In this document: piece after piece, positions 7,125 to 16,449 of the stretch
Position numbering within the stretch: position 1 is the stretch's first letter
Layout of the letters: every line of letters begins with the position of its first letter
From: Pseudomonas chlororaphis subsp. piscium
GTDB lineage: Bacteria; Pseudomonadota; Gammaproteobacteria; Pseudomonadales; Pseudomonadaceae
Direction: 5' to 3'
DNA length: 64,000 nucleotides
Assembly (NCBI RefSeq): GCF_003850345.1
Contig: NZ_CP027707.1
Span: 3,658,001 to 3,722,000, forward strand
Position numbers and translations under genes: made by a program
Notes under the pieces: model-generated
Told to the model about the DNA's origin: nothing
What the model saw: the letters and a program-made list of their open reading frames with translations, nothing else
Databases searched by the model: none

Positions 7125-9583
7125 CATGCCCGCAGGTCGGCGAAGAACGGCTTGCCCTGGGGAATCCGGTCCGATGCCTTGGGCGCATTGGCCGCCTGGG
7201 TGTCCGGGCTGTCCACATACCAGTAGCAATGTTTCACCGCCCGGGTGATACCGACATAGGCCAGGCGCAGGGTCTCGTCCTTCTGCGCATTGTCGTAGGG
7301 CTCGCTGTCGCCATCCTTGCCCAGCCCGGCCATGCGATAGACCTGGTTCTTATAGGGCGAACTGGTCAGGTGCTGGCAATCGCCGAGCAGGAACACCGCA
7401 TCCGCCTGCAAGCCCTTGGAGCTGTGGTAGGTCAGTTGCTTGAGGCGTCGCTCCTCGGTCGGCAATCTAGAATCCACATTAACTATTGGTAAAATATGCT
7501 CTTCAATCAATAACTTATCGCTATTTTTTCGAAACAACATTAGGATTGAATCGCCGTTGCGATAGTGTTCCGCCAGCCGCGCCGCCAGTCCCTGGTCGTC
7601 CCGATCCAGCACATTCACCGGCAGCACTTCCTTGGGCTCGCCGCTGGCCCTGGCCTTCTTCCCGGCTATCGCCGGCGCCGCGCGGACGATATGTTCCGCC
7701 GCGTCGATGATGTGCTGATGGCTGCGATAGTTCTCGCTGAGCATCACCCGACTGGTGGCCGGCGACGGGAATTCCTTGTTGAACTCCATGAAGTACTTCG
7801 GCGAACTGCCGCGCCAGCCGTAGATCGACTGCCAGTCGTCCCCCACGCAGAGCAACGACGAGCGCTGCGCCCCACGGCCGACATGCATTGCCGGCCCGCG
7901 ACTGCGGATCTCGCGCAGGCTGGCGCGAATCCACGAGACGATCTGCGGCGAGACGTCCTGGAACTCGTCGATCATCAGGTGCGACATCGGCCGCAGCCGC
8001 TCATCGCTGAGCAGCTTGAAGTTCTCCGGGGTGTTCTCGCCGAACAGCGAGAACATGCGGTTGTAGCTCATGATCGGCGGCGACTGGTCGAGCAGATGGT
8101 CGTCCAGCGCCCGCCAGAACAGGCTCAGGGCCTCGAAGAAAAAGCGGTCCGGGTCGTCCCGGGCAAATACCATCTGCCCTACGGCCACCGACACATCCAG
8201 CCCCAGGTTCTCGATAAACCCGGCGGCGGCGACAAAACAGTCCAGCAGCGGCGCCGACGCCAGCTCGCCCTTGACCTTGTAATCGAAGCCCGGCCCGGCG
8301 CTGGCATCCCCGGCCAGGGACGACAGGACGCGCTTTGCCGATTCGTAACTATCCAGCCAAATCATTGGCTTACGGAAGAAAGCTTGAAACAGGGTGCGCT
8401 TCACCGCCCACTCCGCGCGCACCGAAAGCTTCGACCCGGGGCGACTCAGCTGCGGGTTCTCCCGAGGGTCGAACCCCAGCACCACCCAGGCATCCAGTTC
8501 GGCGACGTAGCCATGGCAATGGAACTGCGAGCCGTTGATCTCCACCGTCTGCCGGTTCGGCTCGATGCCCTTGATCGGCCAGGCCCCGGCGCGAAACCAC
8601 AGATCTTCGAGGGTGTCGCACAGCTCTTCGTCGCGCTTGGCCGCCAGTTCGGTCACGGCCATGCGTTTCTGCACGTCCGGGTGATCACGCTCCAGCTCCT
8701 TGAGTTGCAGGGCGTGACGCAGCAACGGCTTGATCGCCTCGCGAAAACGCCCGTCACGCCGGTGCAAGGCGTGGTAACAGGCATTCAGGTGCTTGCGCTG
8801 GGCGTCGTTGATCCGCAGGTCGAAGGGATTGCTGTCGACCTCCAGATCCCCCGCCGCCGGGCGATCGCTGAGGTTCTCGAACGCCTGCAGGCGCTCGAAG
8901 CCCGGCAGGCTACGGACCATCGGCAGGATGCGCGAGTGAAAGGTGCGCACCAGCTCCCGCGCCTCCTTGAGGCCCAGGGGCCGGCCCCAGAGCGCGAACA
9001 CCTCCATCAGCTTGTTGATGAAGTCCTTGCGCGACTCGCGGGTGAAGGTCACCACGGTCATCGAGTCGAGTTCGAAGCCCAGGTAATGATTGAGCAGCAG
9101 GATGCGCAGGACCAGGGAGGTCGACTTGCCCGCGCCAGCGCCGGCGATCACCGAAGTGGACGGGGTTTCGCTGAAGATCATCTTCCATTGCGCACTGCTG
9201 GGCTGGGCATGGGCCGGTAGCAGGCGGCCAACGTCGGCCTTGATGCGCTTCTTCAGCTCGGCGCCCAGCGGCAGGCGCCAGTCATCGAACAGATAGTCGT
9301 CTACCCCGGGGGCCGGATGCTCGGTGGAGCGGCTGTCGCGAATCAGCAGCACCTGACGGCCCTGCTCCAGGCCTTCGGCCTTGCCCTCCTGGTAACCATA
9401 CTCCACCCCGGCGGTGTGCCCGCTGCGAAAGCCGTCCGCCTGGCCATGCAACCAGGACGCGCGATGCTGGGCACGCAAGCGACTGAGGCCGTGACCGAAG
9501 AACCTGGCCGCCAAGCGCTTGAGCAGCGGCATTTCGGCCAGGGGCAAGAGTTCGGGAGGAAGATCGGGGCTGTGTTGCGGCAC
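7124..9583 (-). CDS. UvrD/Rep-family superfamily 1 DNA helicase
   Basis: This 819-residue protein is a superfamily 1A ATP-dependent DNA helicase. In order it shows Walker A AGAGAGKST (about residues 147-155), Walker B HLMIDEFQDVSPQ, motif III GDDWQSIYGWRGS, motif IV LSENYRSHQ, motif V TYHSSKGLQADAV and motif VI RLAYVGITRAVKH. The N-terminal ~100 residues contain a run of glycines at roughly four-residue spacing (GYQEGKAEGLEQGRQ). The GTG at 9583 is preferred because GGAG lies 5 bases upstream; a longer frame from a TTG at 9625 has no such site. It resembles UvrD/HelD-type repair helicases but is not clearly UvrD, Rep or RecB. It is a single gene, with no nuclease or defence partner beside it. 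Confidence 0.88.
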   Translation of the reverse strand: MPQHSPDLPPELLPLAEMPLLKRLAARFFGHGLSRLRAQHRASWLHGQADGFRSGHTAGVEYGYQEGKAEGLEQGRQVLLIRDSRSTEHPAPGVDDYLFDDWRLPLGAELKKRIKADVGRLLPAHAQPSSAQWKMIFSETPSTSVIAGAGAGKSTSLVLRILLLNHYLGFELDSMTVVTFTRESRKDFINKLMEVFALWGRPLGLKEARELVRTFHSRILPMVRSLPGFERLQAFENLSDRPAAGDLEVDSNPFDLRINDAQRKHLNACYHALHRRDGRFREAIKPLLRHALQLKELERDHPDVQKRMAVTELAAKRDEELCDTLEDLWFRAGAWPIKGIEPNRQTVEINGSQFHCHGYVAELDAWVVLGFDPRENPQLSRPGSKLSVRAEWAVKRTLFQAFFRKPMIWLDSYESAKRVLSSLAGDASAGPGFDYKVKGELASAPLLDCFVAAAGFIENLGLDVSVAVGQMVFARDDPDRFFFEALSLFWRALDDHLLDQSPPIMSYNRMFSLFGENTPENFKLLSDERLRPMSHLMIDEFQDVSPQIVSWIRASLREIRSRGPAMHVGRGAQRSSLLCVGDDWQSIYGWRGSSPKYFMEFNKEFPSPATSRVMLSENYRSHQHIIDAAEHIVRAAPAIAGKKARASGEPKEVLPVNVLDRDDQGLAARLAEHYRNGDSILMLFRKNSDKLLIEEHILPIVNVDSRLPTEERRLKQLTYHSSKGLQADAVFLLGDCQHLTSSPYKNQVYRMAGLGKDGDSEPYDNAQKDETLRLAYVGITRAVKHCYWYVDSPDTQAANAPKASDRIPQGKPFFADLRA

Positions 9584-9876
9584 GCTGACTCCAGGTATGA
9601 GGCGGTATGGACTGCACGGGAACAAGGGCGCCTATGGTCGCCTCATTCGCCGCTGACTTCTAGTGAAATGCTTACAGGTCATTCACTTAAGCCATGAACT
9701 GAATGTTTGAAAGCAGAAGAAAGGCTACAAAACATATCTACTTATTAGATCGGATCACGGCATTTTTTGCGCTTTTTATCGATGCTTTGCTGATGGATGA
9801 TGAGCGCCATCAACCCACCGGTCTCGTTCTGCGGCTCAACCAAGGCGCCCATGACGAACCCTGACAGGAGAGGATC

Positions 9877-10572
9877 ATGCTTGAACTCAGACCCTTCAAA
9901 TCCCTGGGCGGCGCCCATCATGGCTGGTTGGATGCCCACCACCACTTTTCGTTCGCCGAGTACTACGACCCCAAACGCATGAACTGGGGCAACCTGCGCG
10001 TGTGGAACGACGACGTGATCGCCCCCGGCACCGGCTTCCCGCAGCACCCGCACCGGGACATGGAGATCATCACCTACGTCCGTGAAGGCGCGATCACCCA
10101 CCAGGACAACCTGGACAACAAGGGCCGCACCGAGGCTGGCGACGTGCAGGTGATGAGCGCCGGTACCGGGATCGCCCACAGCGAATACAACCTGGAAGCC
10201 GGCGCAACCAAGATCTTCCAGATCTGGATCATCCCCAACGAGGCCGGCTCCGCGCCGTCCTGGGGCGCCAAGCCGTTCCCCAAAGGCCAGCGCGAAGGTT
10301 TCGTGACCCTGGCCAGCGGCAAACAAGGCGATGACCAGAGCCTGCGGATTCGTGCCGACGCGCGGCTGGTGGCGGCCAACCTGAAGGCCGGCGAGTCCGC
10401 CGAGTACTCGCTGGACAACGGGCGCCGGGCCTACCTGGTGCCGGCGACCGGGGTGATTGAAGTCAACGGCTTGCGCGCCGAAGCTCGAGACGGTGTCGCG
10501 GTCGAGGATGAACGCCTGCTGCGGGTCACCGCCCTCGAGGACAGCGAAATCGTCCTGGTGGACCTGGCTTGA
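9877..10572 (+). CDS. Pirin family protein (YhhW-like bicupin)
   Basis: A 231-residue pirin. These bicupin metalloproteins include quercetin 2,3-dioxygenase activity in E. coli YhhW, but the physiological role is usually unclear. The four metal ligands are all present: H57 and H59 in FPQHPHRDME, H101 and E103 in GIAHSEYN. Length matches YhhW. The ATG at 9877 follows a strong GGAGAGGA site. The 293 bases before it (from 9584) are the divergent upstream region shared with the helicase gene; I see no further gene there. Confidence 0.93.
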   Translation: MLELRPFKSLGGAHHGWLDAHHHFSFAEYYDPKRMNWGNLRVWNDDVIAPGTGFPQHPHRDMEIITYVREGAITHQDNLDNKGRTEAGDVQVMSAGTGIAHSEYNLEAGATKIFQIWIIPNEAGSAPSWGAKPFPKGQREGFVTLASGKQGDDQSLRIRADARLVAANLKAGESAEYSLDNGRRAYLVPATGVIEVNGLRAEARDGVAVEDERLLRVTALEDSEIVLVDLA

Positions 10573-10583
10573 GAATCAGCTTC

Positions 10584-10692
10584 TGTAGGAGCGAAGCTTG
10601 CTCGCGATGGGCTGCAAAGCAGCCCTTTCCGTTCTAGCTGAAGATAGTTGTCGCTCAAACGGCAGCCATCGCGGGCAAGCCTCGCTCCTACA
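10584..10692. repeat. Inverted REP pair (TGTAGGAGCGA family)
   Basis: TGTAGGAGCGAAGCTTGCTC at 10584 and its diverged reverse complement ending TCGCTCCTACA at 10692 form an inverted REP pair. Similar copies occur at 41209-41290, 55628-55715 and 60121-60222. It lies directly after the pirin stop, where REPs are often found. Confidence 0.9.
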
Positions 10693-10710
10693 AGACACAG
10701 CAGCAATAAA

Positions 10711-10740
10711 AAGGGGCGACCGCTTGGTCGCCCCTTTTTT
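10711..10740. terminator. Bidirectional terminator between pirin and pgm
   Basis: An 11-bp stem AAGGGGCGACC (10711-10721) pairs with GGTCGCCCCTT (10726-10736) across GCTT. It has T-runs on the + strand and A-runs upstream that serve the - strand, so it can end both convergent genes. Confidence 0.92.
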
Positions 10741-10763
10741 GTCTGCCGCGAAACGCCGCTGGA

Positions 10764-12407
10764 TCAGCCGCTGATCGCGCCGTCTACCAGGGTCTGGGCT
10801 TCCTGCACCAACTGCTTCAGGTGCTCGTCGCCGATAAAGCTCTCGGCGTAGATCTTGTAGATGTCTTCGGTGCCCGATGGACGCGCGGCGAACCAGCCGT
10901 TCTCGGTCATGACCTTGAGGCCGCCGATCGCCTGGTCGTTGCCCGGCGCATGGCTGAGGATCTGCTGGATGCTCTCGCCGGCCAGCTGGGTCGAGGTCAC
11001 CTGCTCCGGCGACAGCTTGCTCAGCAGCGCCTTCTGCTGCGGGTTGGCCTTGGCATCGACGCGCACCGAGAACGGCTCGCCCAAGTCGTCGCACAAGGCG
11101 CGGTAGGCCTGGCTCGGGTCGCGACCGGTACGGGCAGTCATTTCCGCGGCCAGCAAGGCCGGGATCAGGCCGTCCTTGTCGGTGCTCCAGACGCCGCCGT
11201 CCTTGCGCAGGAACGAGGCGCCAGCGCTCTCTTCGCCACCAAAGCCGAGGGAGCCGTCGAACAGGCCGTCGGCGAACCACTTGAAGCCCACCGGTACTTC
11301 GTACAGGCGACGGCCCAGGCGCGCGGCCACGCGGTCGATCAGGCCACTGCTGACCACGGTCTTGCCCACCGCCGCGTCGGCGCGCCAGTGCGGACGGTTC
11401 TGGAACAGGTAGTCGACGGACACCGCCAGGTAGTTGTTCGGCGCCAGCAGGCCGCCAGTCGGGGTCACGATACCGTGGCGGTCGTGGTCCGGGTCGCAGC
11501 CGAAGGCCACGTCGAAACGATTCTTCAGGCCGATCAGGCCTTGCATCGCATAGCTGGACGACGGGTCCATGCGGATCTGGCCATCCCAGTCGACGGACAT
11601 GAAACGGAAAGTCGCATCGACTTCCTTATTGACCACTTCCAGGTCCAGGCGATAGTGCTCGGCAATCGCCGACCAGTAGCGCACCCCTGCTCCGCCCAGC
11701 GGATCGACGCCCAGGCGCAGCTTGGCGTTGCGGATGGCGTCCAGGTCGATGACGTTGATCAGGTCGGCGACGTAGCTGTTGACGTAGTCGTGACGGTGGG
11801 TGGTGTCGGCTTTCAGCGCCTGCTCGTAGCTGATGCGCTTCACGCCGGCCAGCTTGTTGGCCAGCAGCTCGTTGGCCTTGGCTTCGATCCACTTGGTGAT
11901 GTGGGTGTCGGCCGGGCCGCCGTTGGTAGGGTTGTACTTGTAGCCGCCGCTTTGTGGCGGGTTGTGCGACGGGGTGATCACGATGCCGTCGGCCAGGCCG
12001 CTGGTGCGACCGCGGTTGTAGCAGAGAATCGCATGGGACACCGCCGGCGTCGGGGTGTACTCGTCGCCCGCGGCGATCATCACCGTCACGCCGTTGGCGG
12101 CCAGTACTTCCAGGGCGCTGGCGCCGGCCGGGGTGGACAGCGCGTGGGTGTCGATGCCGACAAACAGCGGGCCATCGATGCCCTGGGACTGGCGATACAG
12201 GCAGATCGCCTGGCTGATGGCCAGGACGTGCCATTCGTTGAAACTCAGATCGAACGAGCTGCCACGATGCCCCGAGGTGCCGAAGGCGACACGCTGGGTA
12301 GAGATGGCGGCATCGGGCTGGCCGGTGTAGTAGGCCGTTACCAGTCGCGGAAGATCGACCAGCAATTCTGTCGGTGCCGGTTTGCCCGCAAAAGGACTGA
12401 GTGTCAT
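10764..12407 (-). CDS. pgm: Phosphoglucomutase (alpha-D-glucose phosphate-specific)
   Basis: A 547-residue alpha-phosphohexomutase that interconverts glucose 1-phosphate and glucose 6-phosphate in glycogen, trehalose and nucleotide-sugar metabolism. All four family motifs are visible: the phosphoserine loop TPSHNPP (S147), the metal loop [10 protein letters not shown] (D305, D307, D309), the sugar-binding loop [10 protein letters not shown] and the phosphate-binding ARPSGTED near the C-terminus. Length matches E. coli Pgm (546 residues). GAGG lies 6 bases upstream of the ATG. It appears monocistronic and shares a terminator with the pirin gene. Confidence 0.96.
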   Translation of the reverse strand: MTLSPFAGKPAPTELLVDLPRLVTAYYTGQPDAAISTQRVAFGTSGHRGSSFDLSFNEWHVLAISQAICLYRQSQGIDGPLFVGIDTHALSTPAGASALEVLAANGVTVMIAAGDEYTPTPAVSHAILCYNRGRTSGLADGIVITPSHNPPQSGGYKYNPTNGGPADTHITKWIEAKANELLANKLAGVKRISYEQALKADTTHRHDYVNSYVADLINVIDLDAIRNAKLRLGVDPLGGAGVRYWSAIAEHYRLDLEVVNKEVDATFRFMSVDWDGQIRMDPSSSYAMQGLIGLKNRFDVAFGCDPDHDRHGIVTPTGGLLAPNNYLAVSVDYLFQNRPHWRADAAVGKTVVSSGLIDRVAARLGRRLYEVPVGFKWFADGLFDGSLGFGGEESAGASFLRKDGGVWSTDKDGLIPALLAAEMTARTGRDPSQAYRALCDDLGEPFSVRVDAKANPQQKALLSKLSPEQVTSTQLAGESIQQILSHAPGNDQAIGGLKVMTENGWFAARPSGTEDIYKIYAESFIGDEHLKQLVQEAQTLVDGAISG

Positions 12408-12635
12408 GCAAAACCTCGGGAAATGGGTGGTTCGGTGAGTGCTGCGCAGTTTACTGGCAGTTTGACCGCAACGCGACGGGATCTATCCGTGGAGGCTTGC
12501 ACAATAAGCAGGCGCAACTAGGCCCTGGCCGACTGCTGCACAGAAGACAGTCAGGATCGAGGCGGGAATTAAAGAAGGGAGTGACCGCGAAGACAGAAAC
12601 GCCAGAGTGCGCGATGGCGAACCCTGGCGTCAGGA

Positions 12636-13658
12636 TCAGGCCGGTTCGACCTGCAGTGCGACCCGTTCGCGACAAGGACACTCGTCCATGTAGCGGTGGG
12701 CTTCGACGAACTCGTTGAACGGGAAGACCCGGGTCTTCAGCGGCAGCAGCACACGATCCGCCGTCAGCTGGTTGATGTCGCGCAAGGCACGCTGCAAGGC
12801 TACCTGGTCCTGGATGATGCCCAGCTCGGGCTTGCCGGTGAAGTTGCCGATGCAGTGCACGAAGAACTGGATGTTCTTCTGGAACGCCGCGCAGGCCGGG
12901 AACGGCGTCTGGTTGCCGCCCTGCAGGCCGTACAGCACCAGGCTGCCACGTGGCGCCAGGACGTCGCCGAGCATCGACATCTGCGGGCCGCCGAGGCCAT
13001 CGAACACCACGTCGACGCCACGGTTGTCGGTGTACTTGTTGATCTGCATGAGCAGGTCCTGCTCTTCAGTGACGATGACCTTCTCGGCACCCAGGGACAG
13101 CAGATACTCACGCTCTTCAGCGGTCTTGGTCGCGGCGATTACCCGTACCCCGAGCGCCTTGCCCAGCTGGACAAAGGACGGACCGGCGCAGTGGCTGGCA
13201 TCGGTGACCAGGGCGAACTGCCCGGGCTTGACCCGCGCCAGGTCGACATAGGCAAAGTAGGCCACCAGCAGCGGCGTGTAATGCACCGCTGCTTCGATCG
13301 GGCTGAGCACATCGGGGTAGCGGGTCAGCGCCGAGCGTGGCAGGACAATCAGCTCGCCGTAGACCGGATAATCGTTCGGGCTTTCGGCCGGGAAGCTGGC
13401 CACCTTGTCGCCAACGGCCAGGTCGTCGACGCCTTCGCCGACCGCAGTCACCACGCCGGCCATCTCATGGCCAAGGCCGGAAGGCAGGCGGGCATGGGAG
13501 GACGCCAGGTTCTGGCGCCAGAGTACGTCGTACCAACTGATGCCGATCGCTTCGACACGCACCTGCACTTCGCCTGGCGCAGGCAGAGCGGCCGCATGCT
13601 CTTCGCACTTGAGCACCTCGGCCGGACCAAACTTGTGAAAACGGATCGTGCGGGACAT
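12636..13658 (-). CDS. mexS: MexS-like zinc-type MDR oxidoreductase
   Basis: A 340-residue medium-chain dehydrogenase/quinone oxidoreductase. Visible features are the GroES-like N-terminal fold (GLGHEMAGVVTAVGEGV), a nucleotide-binding segment and GVDVVFDGLGGPQMSM. From memory it closely follows P. aeruginosa MexS (PA2491), whose loss activates MexT and mexEF-oprN, probably through metabolite detoxification. The ATG at 13658 has GAGG 6 bases upstream; the TTG at 13673 used by a longer frame does not. It is divergent from the mexT-like gene, as in P. aeruginosa, which supports the assignment. Confidence 0.88.
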   Translation of the reverse strand: MSRTIRFHKFGPAEVLKCEEHAAALPAPGEVQVRVEAIGISWYDVLWRQNLASSHARLPSGLGHEMAGVVTAVGEGVDDLAVGDKVASFPAESPNDYPVYGELIVLPRSALTRYPDVLSPIEAAVHYTPLLVAYFAYVDLARVKPGQFALVTDASHCAGPSFVQLGKALGVRVIAATKTAEEREYLLSLGAEKVIVTEEQDLLMQINKYTDNRGVDVVFDGLGGPQMSMLGDVLAPRGSLVLYGLQGGNQTPFPACAAFQKNIQFFVHCIGNFTGKPELGIIQDQVALQRALRDINQLTADRVLLPLKTRVFPFNEFVEAHRYMDECPCRERVALQVEPA

Positions 13659-13729
13659 CGCAAACCTCGTCAAAGTAACCTCTAATGCCCTGAACTCTAT
13701 CTGGGCTTTCTGGCCAAGACCATCAGTGG

Positions 13730-13753
13730 CTATTAATAGTCGACATGCCTGTC
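13730..13753 (-). promoter_or_regulatory. Candidate MexT-type (nod-box-like) site upstream of mexS
   Basis: Read on the minus strand this is GACA-N5-GTCGAC-N4-AATAG, compared with the published MexT consensus ATCA-N5-GTCGAT-N4-ACYAT. The central hexamer matches in 5 of 6 positions and the spacing is exact, but the flanks are poor. It lies about 72 bases upstream of the mexS ATG in the mexS/mexT divergent region (13659-13927), where I see no other gene. Confidence 0.4.
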
Positions 13754-13927
13754 ATTGATTCCGCGGCACCTGCAACAACGATAAACAGCGTGCCAGAGCG
13801 CAGGCTTCCTTACAGGAAAAAACAATTAGCCGGTGCAGAGTAGCAGCCTTTCCCCGTAAGATTCATGCCGGCCATTGTTCTCATATGGTCGCTCTCGTCA
13901 AGTTTGCTGACTCTGCCAGGACTCAAG

Positions 13928-14842
13928 ATGAATCGTAATGACCTGCGTCGTGTCGACCTGAACCTGTTGATCGTGTTCGAAACATTAATGCATGAACGCA
14001 GTGTGACCCGGGCGGCGGAGAAACTCTTCCTCGGCCAGCCGGCCATCAGTGCGGCGCTGTCGCGCCTGCGCAGCCTGTTCGACGACCCGCTGTTCGTGCG
14101 CACCGGGCGCAGCATGGAGCCCTCGGCCCGGGCGGTGGAAATCTTCGCCCTGCTCTCGCCCGCCCTCGACTCGATCTCCACCGCGGTCAGCCGCGCCGCC
14201 GAATTCGACCCGGCGACCAGCACCGCGGTGTTCCGTATCGGCCTGTCCGACGACGTCGAATTCGCCCTGCTGCCGATGCTGCTCAAGCGCCTGCGCGCCG
14301 AAGCGCCGGGGATCGTGCTGGTGGTGCGCCGCGCCAACTACCTGCTGATGCCGGCCCTGCTGGCCTCCGGCGAGATTTCCATCGGCGTCAGCTACACCCA
14401 GGACCTGCCGGCCAACGCCAAGCGCAAGGTACTGCGCCGCAGCCTGCCCAAGCTGCTGCGGGCCGACAGCATGCCCGGTTCCCTGAGCCTCGACGACTTC
14501 TGCGCCCGCCCCCACGCCCTGGTGTCGTTCGCCGGCGACCTCAGTGGCTTTATCGATGAAGAATTGGAAAAACTCGGGCGCAAGCGTCACGTGGTGCTCG
14601 CGGTGCCGCAGTTCAACGGCCTGAGCACCCTGCTCACCGGCACCGACATAGTCGCTACCGTGCCGGACTACACCGCCGAAGCCCTGACCGCCGCCGGCGG
14701 CGTGCGCGCCGAAGACCCGCCCCTGCCGGTGCAGTCCTTCGAACTGCACATGGCCTGGCGCGGCTCCCAGGACAACGACCCGGGCGAACGCTGGTTGCGC
14801 TCGCGGATTCAGATGTTCTTCGGCGACCCGGACAGCCTTTGA
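13928..14842 (+). CDS. mexT: MexT-like LysR-family activator
   Basis: A 304-residue LysR regulator. The N-terminal winged helix-turn-helix covers about residues 6-65 (VDLNLLIVFETLMHERSVTR, then AAEKLFLGQPAISAALSRLR), and the rest is an effector-binding domain (FRIGLSDDVEFALL...). From memory it is near-identical in many stretches to P. aeruginosa MexT, the activator of mexEF-oprN and mexS. The ATG at 13928 has AGGA upstream; a longer frame from 13865 adds 21 unrelated residues. Divergence from mexS fits. Its target operon lies about 20 kb away at 35244-41113, rather than directly downstream. Confidence 0.88.
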   Translation: MNRNDLRRVDLNLLIVFETLMHERSVTRAAEKLFLGQPAISAALSRLRSLFDDPLFVRTGRSMEPSARAVEIFALLSPALDSISTAVSRAAEFDPATSTAVFRIGLSDDVEFALLPMLLKRLRAEAPGIVLVVRRANYLLMPALLASGEISIGVSYTQDLPANAKRKVLRRSLPKLLRADSMPGSLSLDDFCARPHALVSFAGDLSGFIDEELEKLGRKRHVVLAVPQFNGLSTLLTGTDIVATVPDYTAEALTAAGGVRAEDPPLPVQSFELHMAWRGSQDNDPGERWLRSRIQMFFGDPDSL

Positions 14843-14876
14843 TCCATAAACCGGATCCTCTGCCATAGGCAAAAGG

Positions 14877-14894
14877 GGCCAGTCCTGACTGGCC
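14877..14894 (+). terminator. Hairpin after mexT (no T-run)
   Basis: GGCCAGT (14877-14883) pairs with ACTGGCC (14888-14894) around CCTG, 35 bases after the mexT stop. No T-run follows, so termination is only a possibility. Confidence 0.4.
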
Positions 14895-15065
14895 GCTCGC
14901 GGGACCTTTCTGTTTCCGGGCTGACACCGAGCGTTGCAGCTATGCGCTTGTCCGACCCGCCCGGTGCCATTGCCCACCATTAACCACTACCGACGTCCTT
15001 GCCGATAGGCCGCGGCGCACGGCCGGGCGGCGCCAGTCAGCCAGGGCCGGCGCCGACAGGCGGGC

Positions 15066-16406
15066 TCAAGGTTGCGGATTGACCAGGAGTTGCGCAGCCC
15101 CGCTGCCCTGGTGCCGGGCGTCGTGGGTACAGGCGACGAAGTCCTCCTTGCGCAGCACTGCCAGGGCCAGCAGCGACGCGACCCCGGTCGCCACGTAGAA
15201 GTACCAGGGCGCGGTGATGTCGCCAGTGAGCTTGATCAGCCAGGTGGAAATCAGCGGCGCGCTGCCGCCGAACACCGCCACCGGGATGTTGTAGGCCACG
15301 GCGATGCCGGTGGAGCGGATGCGGGTCGGCAGCAGTTCGCTCATCAGGGCGTAGGTCGAGGACGCATAGAGCCCGAACAGGATCGCCACCGCCATCAGCG
15401 GCCAGAACAAGGTGGCCGGGGTGGCGTTGGGCGCTGCCTTGAAGAACCAGTACATGGCCAGGGTCGCCAGGGTACCGATCACCATCAGGAACGGCTTGCG
15501 CCCGTAGCGATCGGTGAAGGCGCCGCCGAAGGGCATGACCACCGCTGCCGAGAGGCTGGCGACGAACACATAGAGCAAGGTGGTGCCGCTGTCGAACTTG
15601 AGGGTGTTGGACATGTAGGTCGAGGCGAAGGTCAGCACCAGGTAGAAGATCGAGCTGTGCAGGGTGATGATGAAGAACACCAGGGCGATCGAACGTTTCC
15701 ACTGCCAGACTTCGCGCAGCGGCGCCTTGGAGGTCTGCCCGGCCTGCACCAGGGCCAGGAACTCCGGGCTGTCCTCCAGCTTCAGGCGGATATACAGCGA
15801 GATGAAGCCCAGGGGACCTGCGATCAGGAACGGGATCCGCCAGCCCCACTCCTGCATCAGCTCGGCGCCCAGGACCCAGGTCATGCCGTTGGCCACGGCG
15901 CCGCCCAGGAGCAGGCCGAGCACGGCGGTGACCATCAGCCAGCAGGTGGCGAACCCTCGGCGCCCCGGGCTGGCGTATTCGGAAATGAAGCTGGTAATGG
16001 TGCCGATCTCGCCACCGGCGGAGAAACCCTGCACACAGCGGATCAGCACCAGGATCACCGGCGCGGCGATGCCGATGCTGGCGTAGGTCGGCAACAGGCC
16101 CAACAGAAAAGTGGAGCCGGCCATCATCACCAGCACCGTGATCAGGGTCTTGCGTCGGCCGATCTTGTCGGCCAGGGGGCCGAAGAACAGGCCGCCCAGG
16201 GGCCGGATGAAGAAGCTCAGGGCAAAGGCCGCAAAGCTCGCCAGCAGGCTGCTGGAGGGATCGTCAGAGACGAAGAAGGCCTTGCCGATGTACAGGGCCA
16301 GGAAACCGTAGACACCATAGTCGTACCACTCGATCAAGTGGCCGGAAGTGGCGCCGATGAAGGCCCGGCGCCGCTGGCGCTGGGAGTTGGAAGGTGACAC
16401 GCCCAT
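15066..16406 (-). CDS. MFS transporter, metabolite:H+ symporter (MHS) family
   Basis: A 446-residue inner-membrane transporter with about 12 hydrophobic segments. MHS-family signatures are visible: SGHLIEWYDYGVYGF at the N-terminus, GPLADKIGRRKTL in the 2-3 loop and RCVQGFSAGGEIGT in helix 4. Family members (ProP, ShiA, KgtP, CitA) import organic acids or betaines with protons. ATG 16406 is preferred, with AGGAG 8 bases upstream; the ATG at 16436 lacks a site. It is the last gene of a probable thiolase, ligase, transporter operon, so it may import the acid that the ligase activates. The substrate is unknown. Confidence 0.88.
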   Translation of the reverse strand: MGVSPSNSQRQRRRAFIGATSGHLIEWYDYGVYGFLALYIGKAFFVSDDPSSSLLASFAAFALSFFIRPLGGLFFGPLADKIGRRKTLITVLVMMAGSTFLLGLLPTYASIGIAAPVILVLIRCVQGFSAGGEIGTITSFISEYASPGRRGFATCWLMVTAVLGLLLGGAVANGMTWVLGAELMQEWGWRIPFLIAGPLGFISLYIRLKLEDSPEFLALVQAGQTSKAPLREVWQWKRSIALVFFIITLHSSIFYLVLTFASTYMSNTLKFDSGTTLLYVFVASLSAAVVMPFGGAFTDRYGRKPFLMVIGTLATLAMYWFFKAAPNATPATLFWPLMAVAILFGLYASSTYALMSELLPTRIRSTGIAVAYNIPVAVFGGSAPLISTWLIKLTGDITAPWYFYVATGVASLLALAVLRKEDFVACTHDARHQGSGAAQLLVNPQP

Positions 16407-16449
16407 GGTGGGGACTCCTGTCTTGGTGCTATCCATGAAATACAGCGTT

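Noticed and set aside
7124..9583. Helicase as part of a phage-defence system
   Set aside because: No nuclease, sensor or other defence gene is adjacent; neighbours are a DUF1652 gene and a pirin gene.
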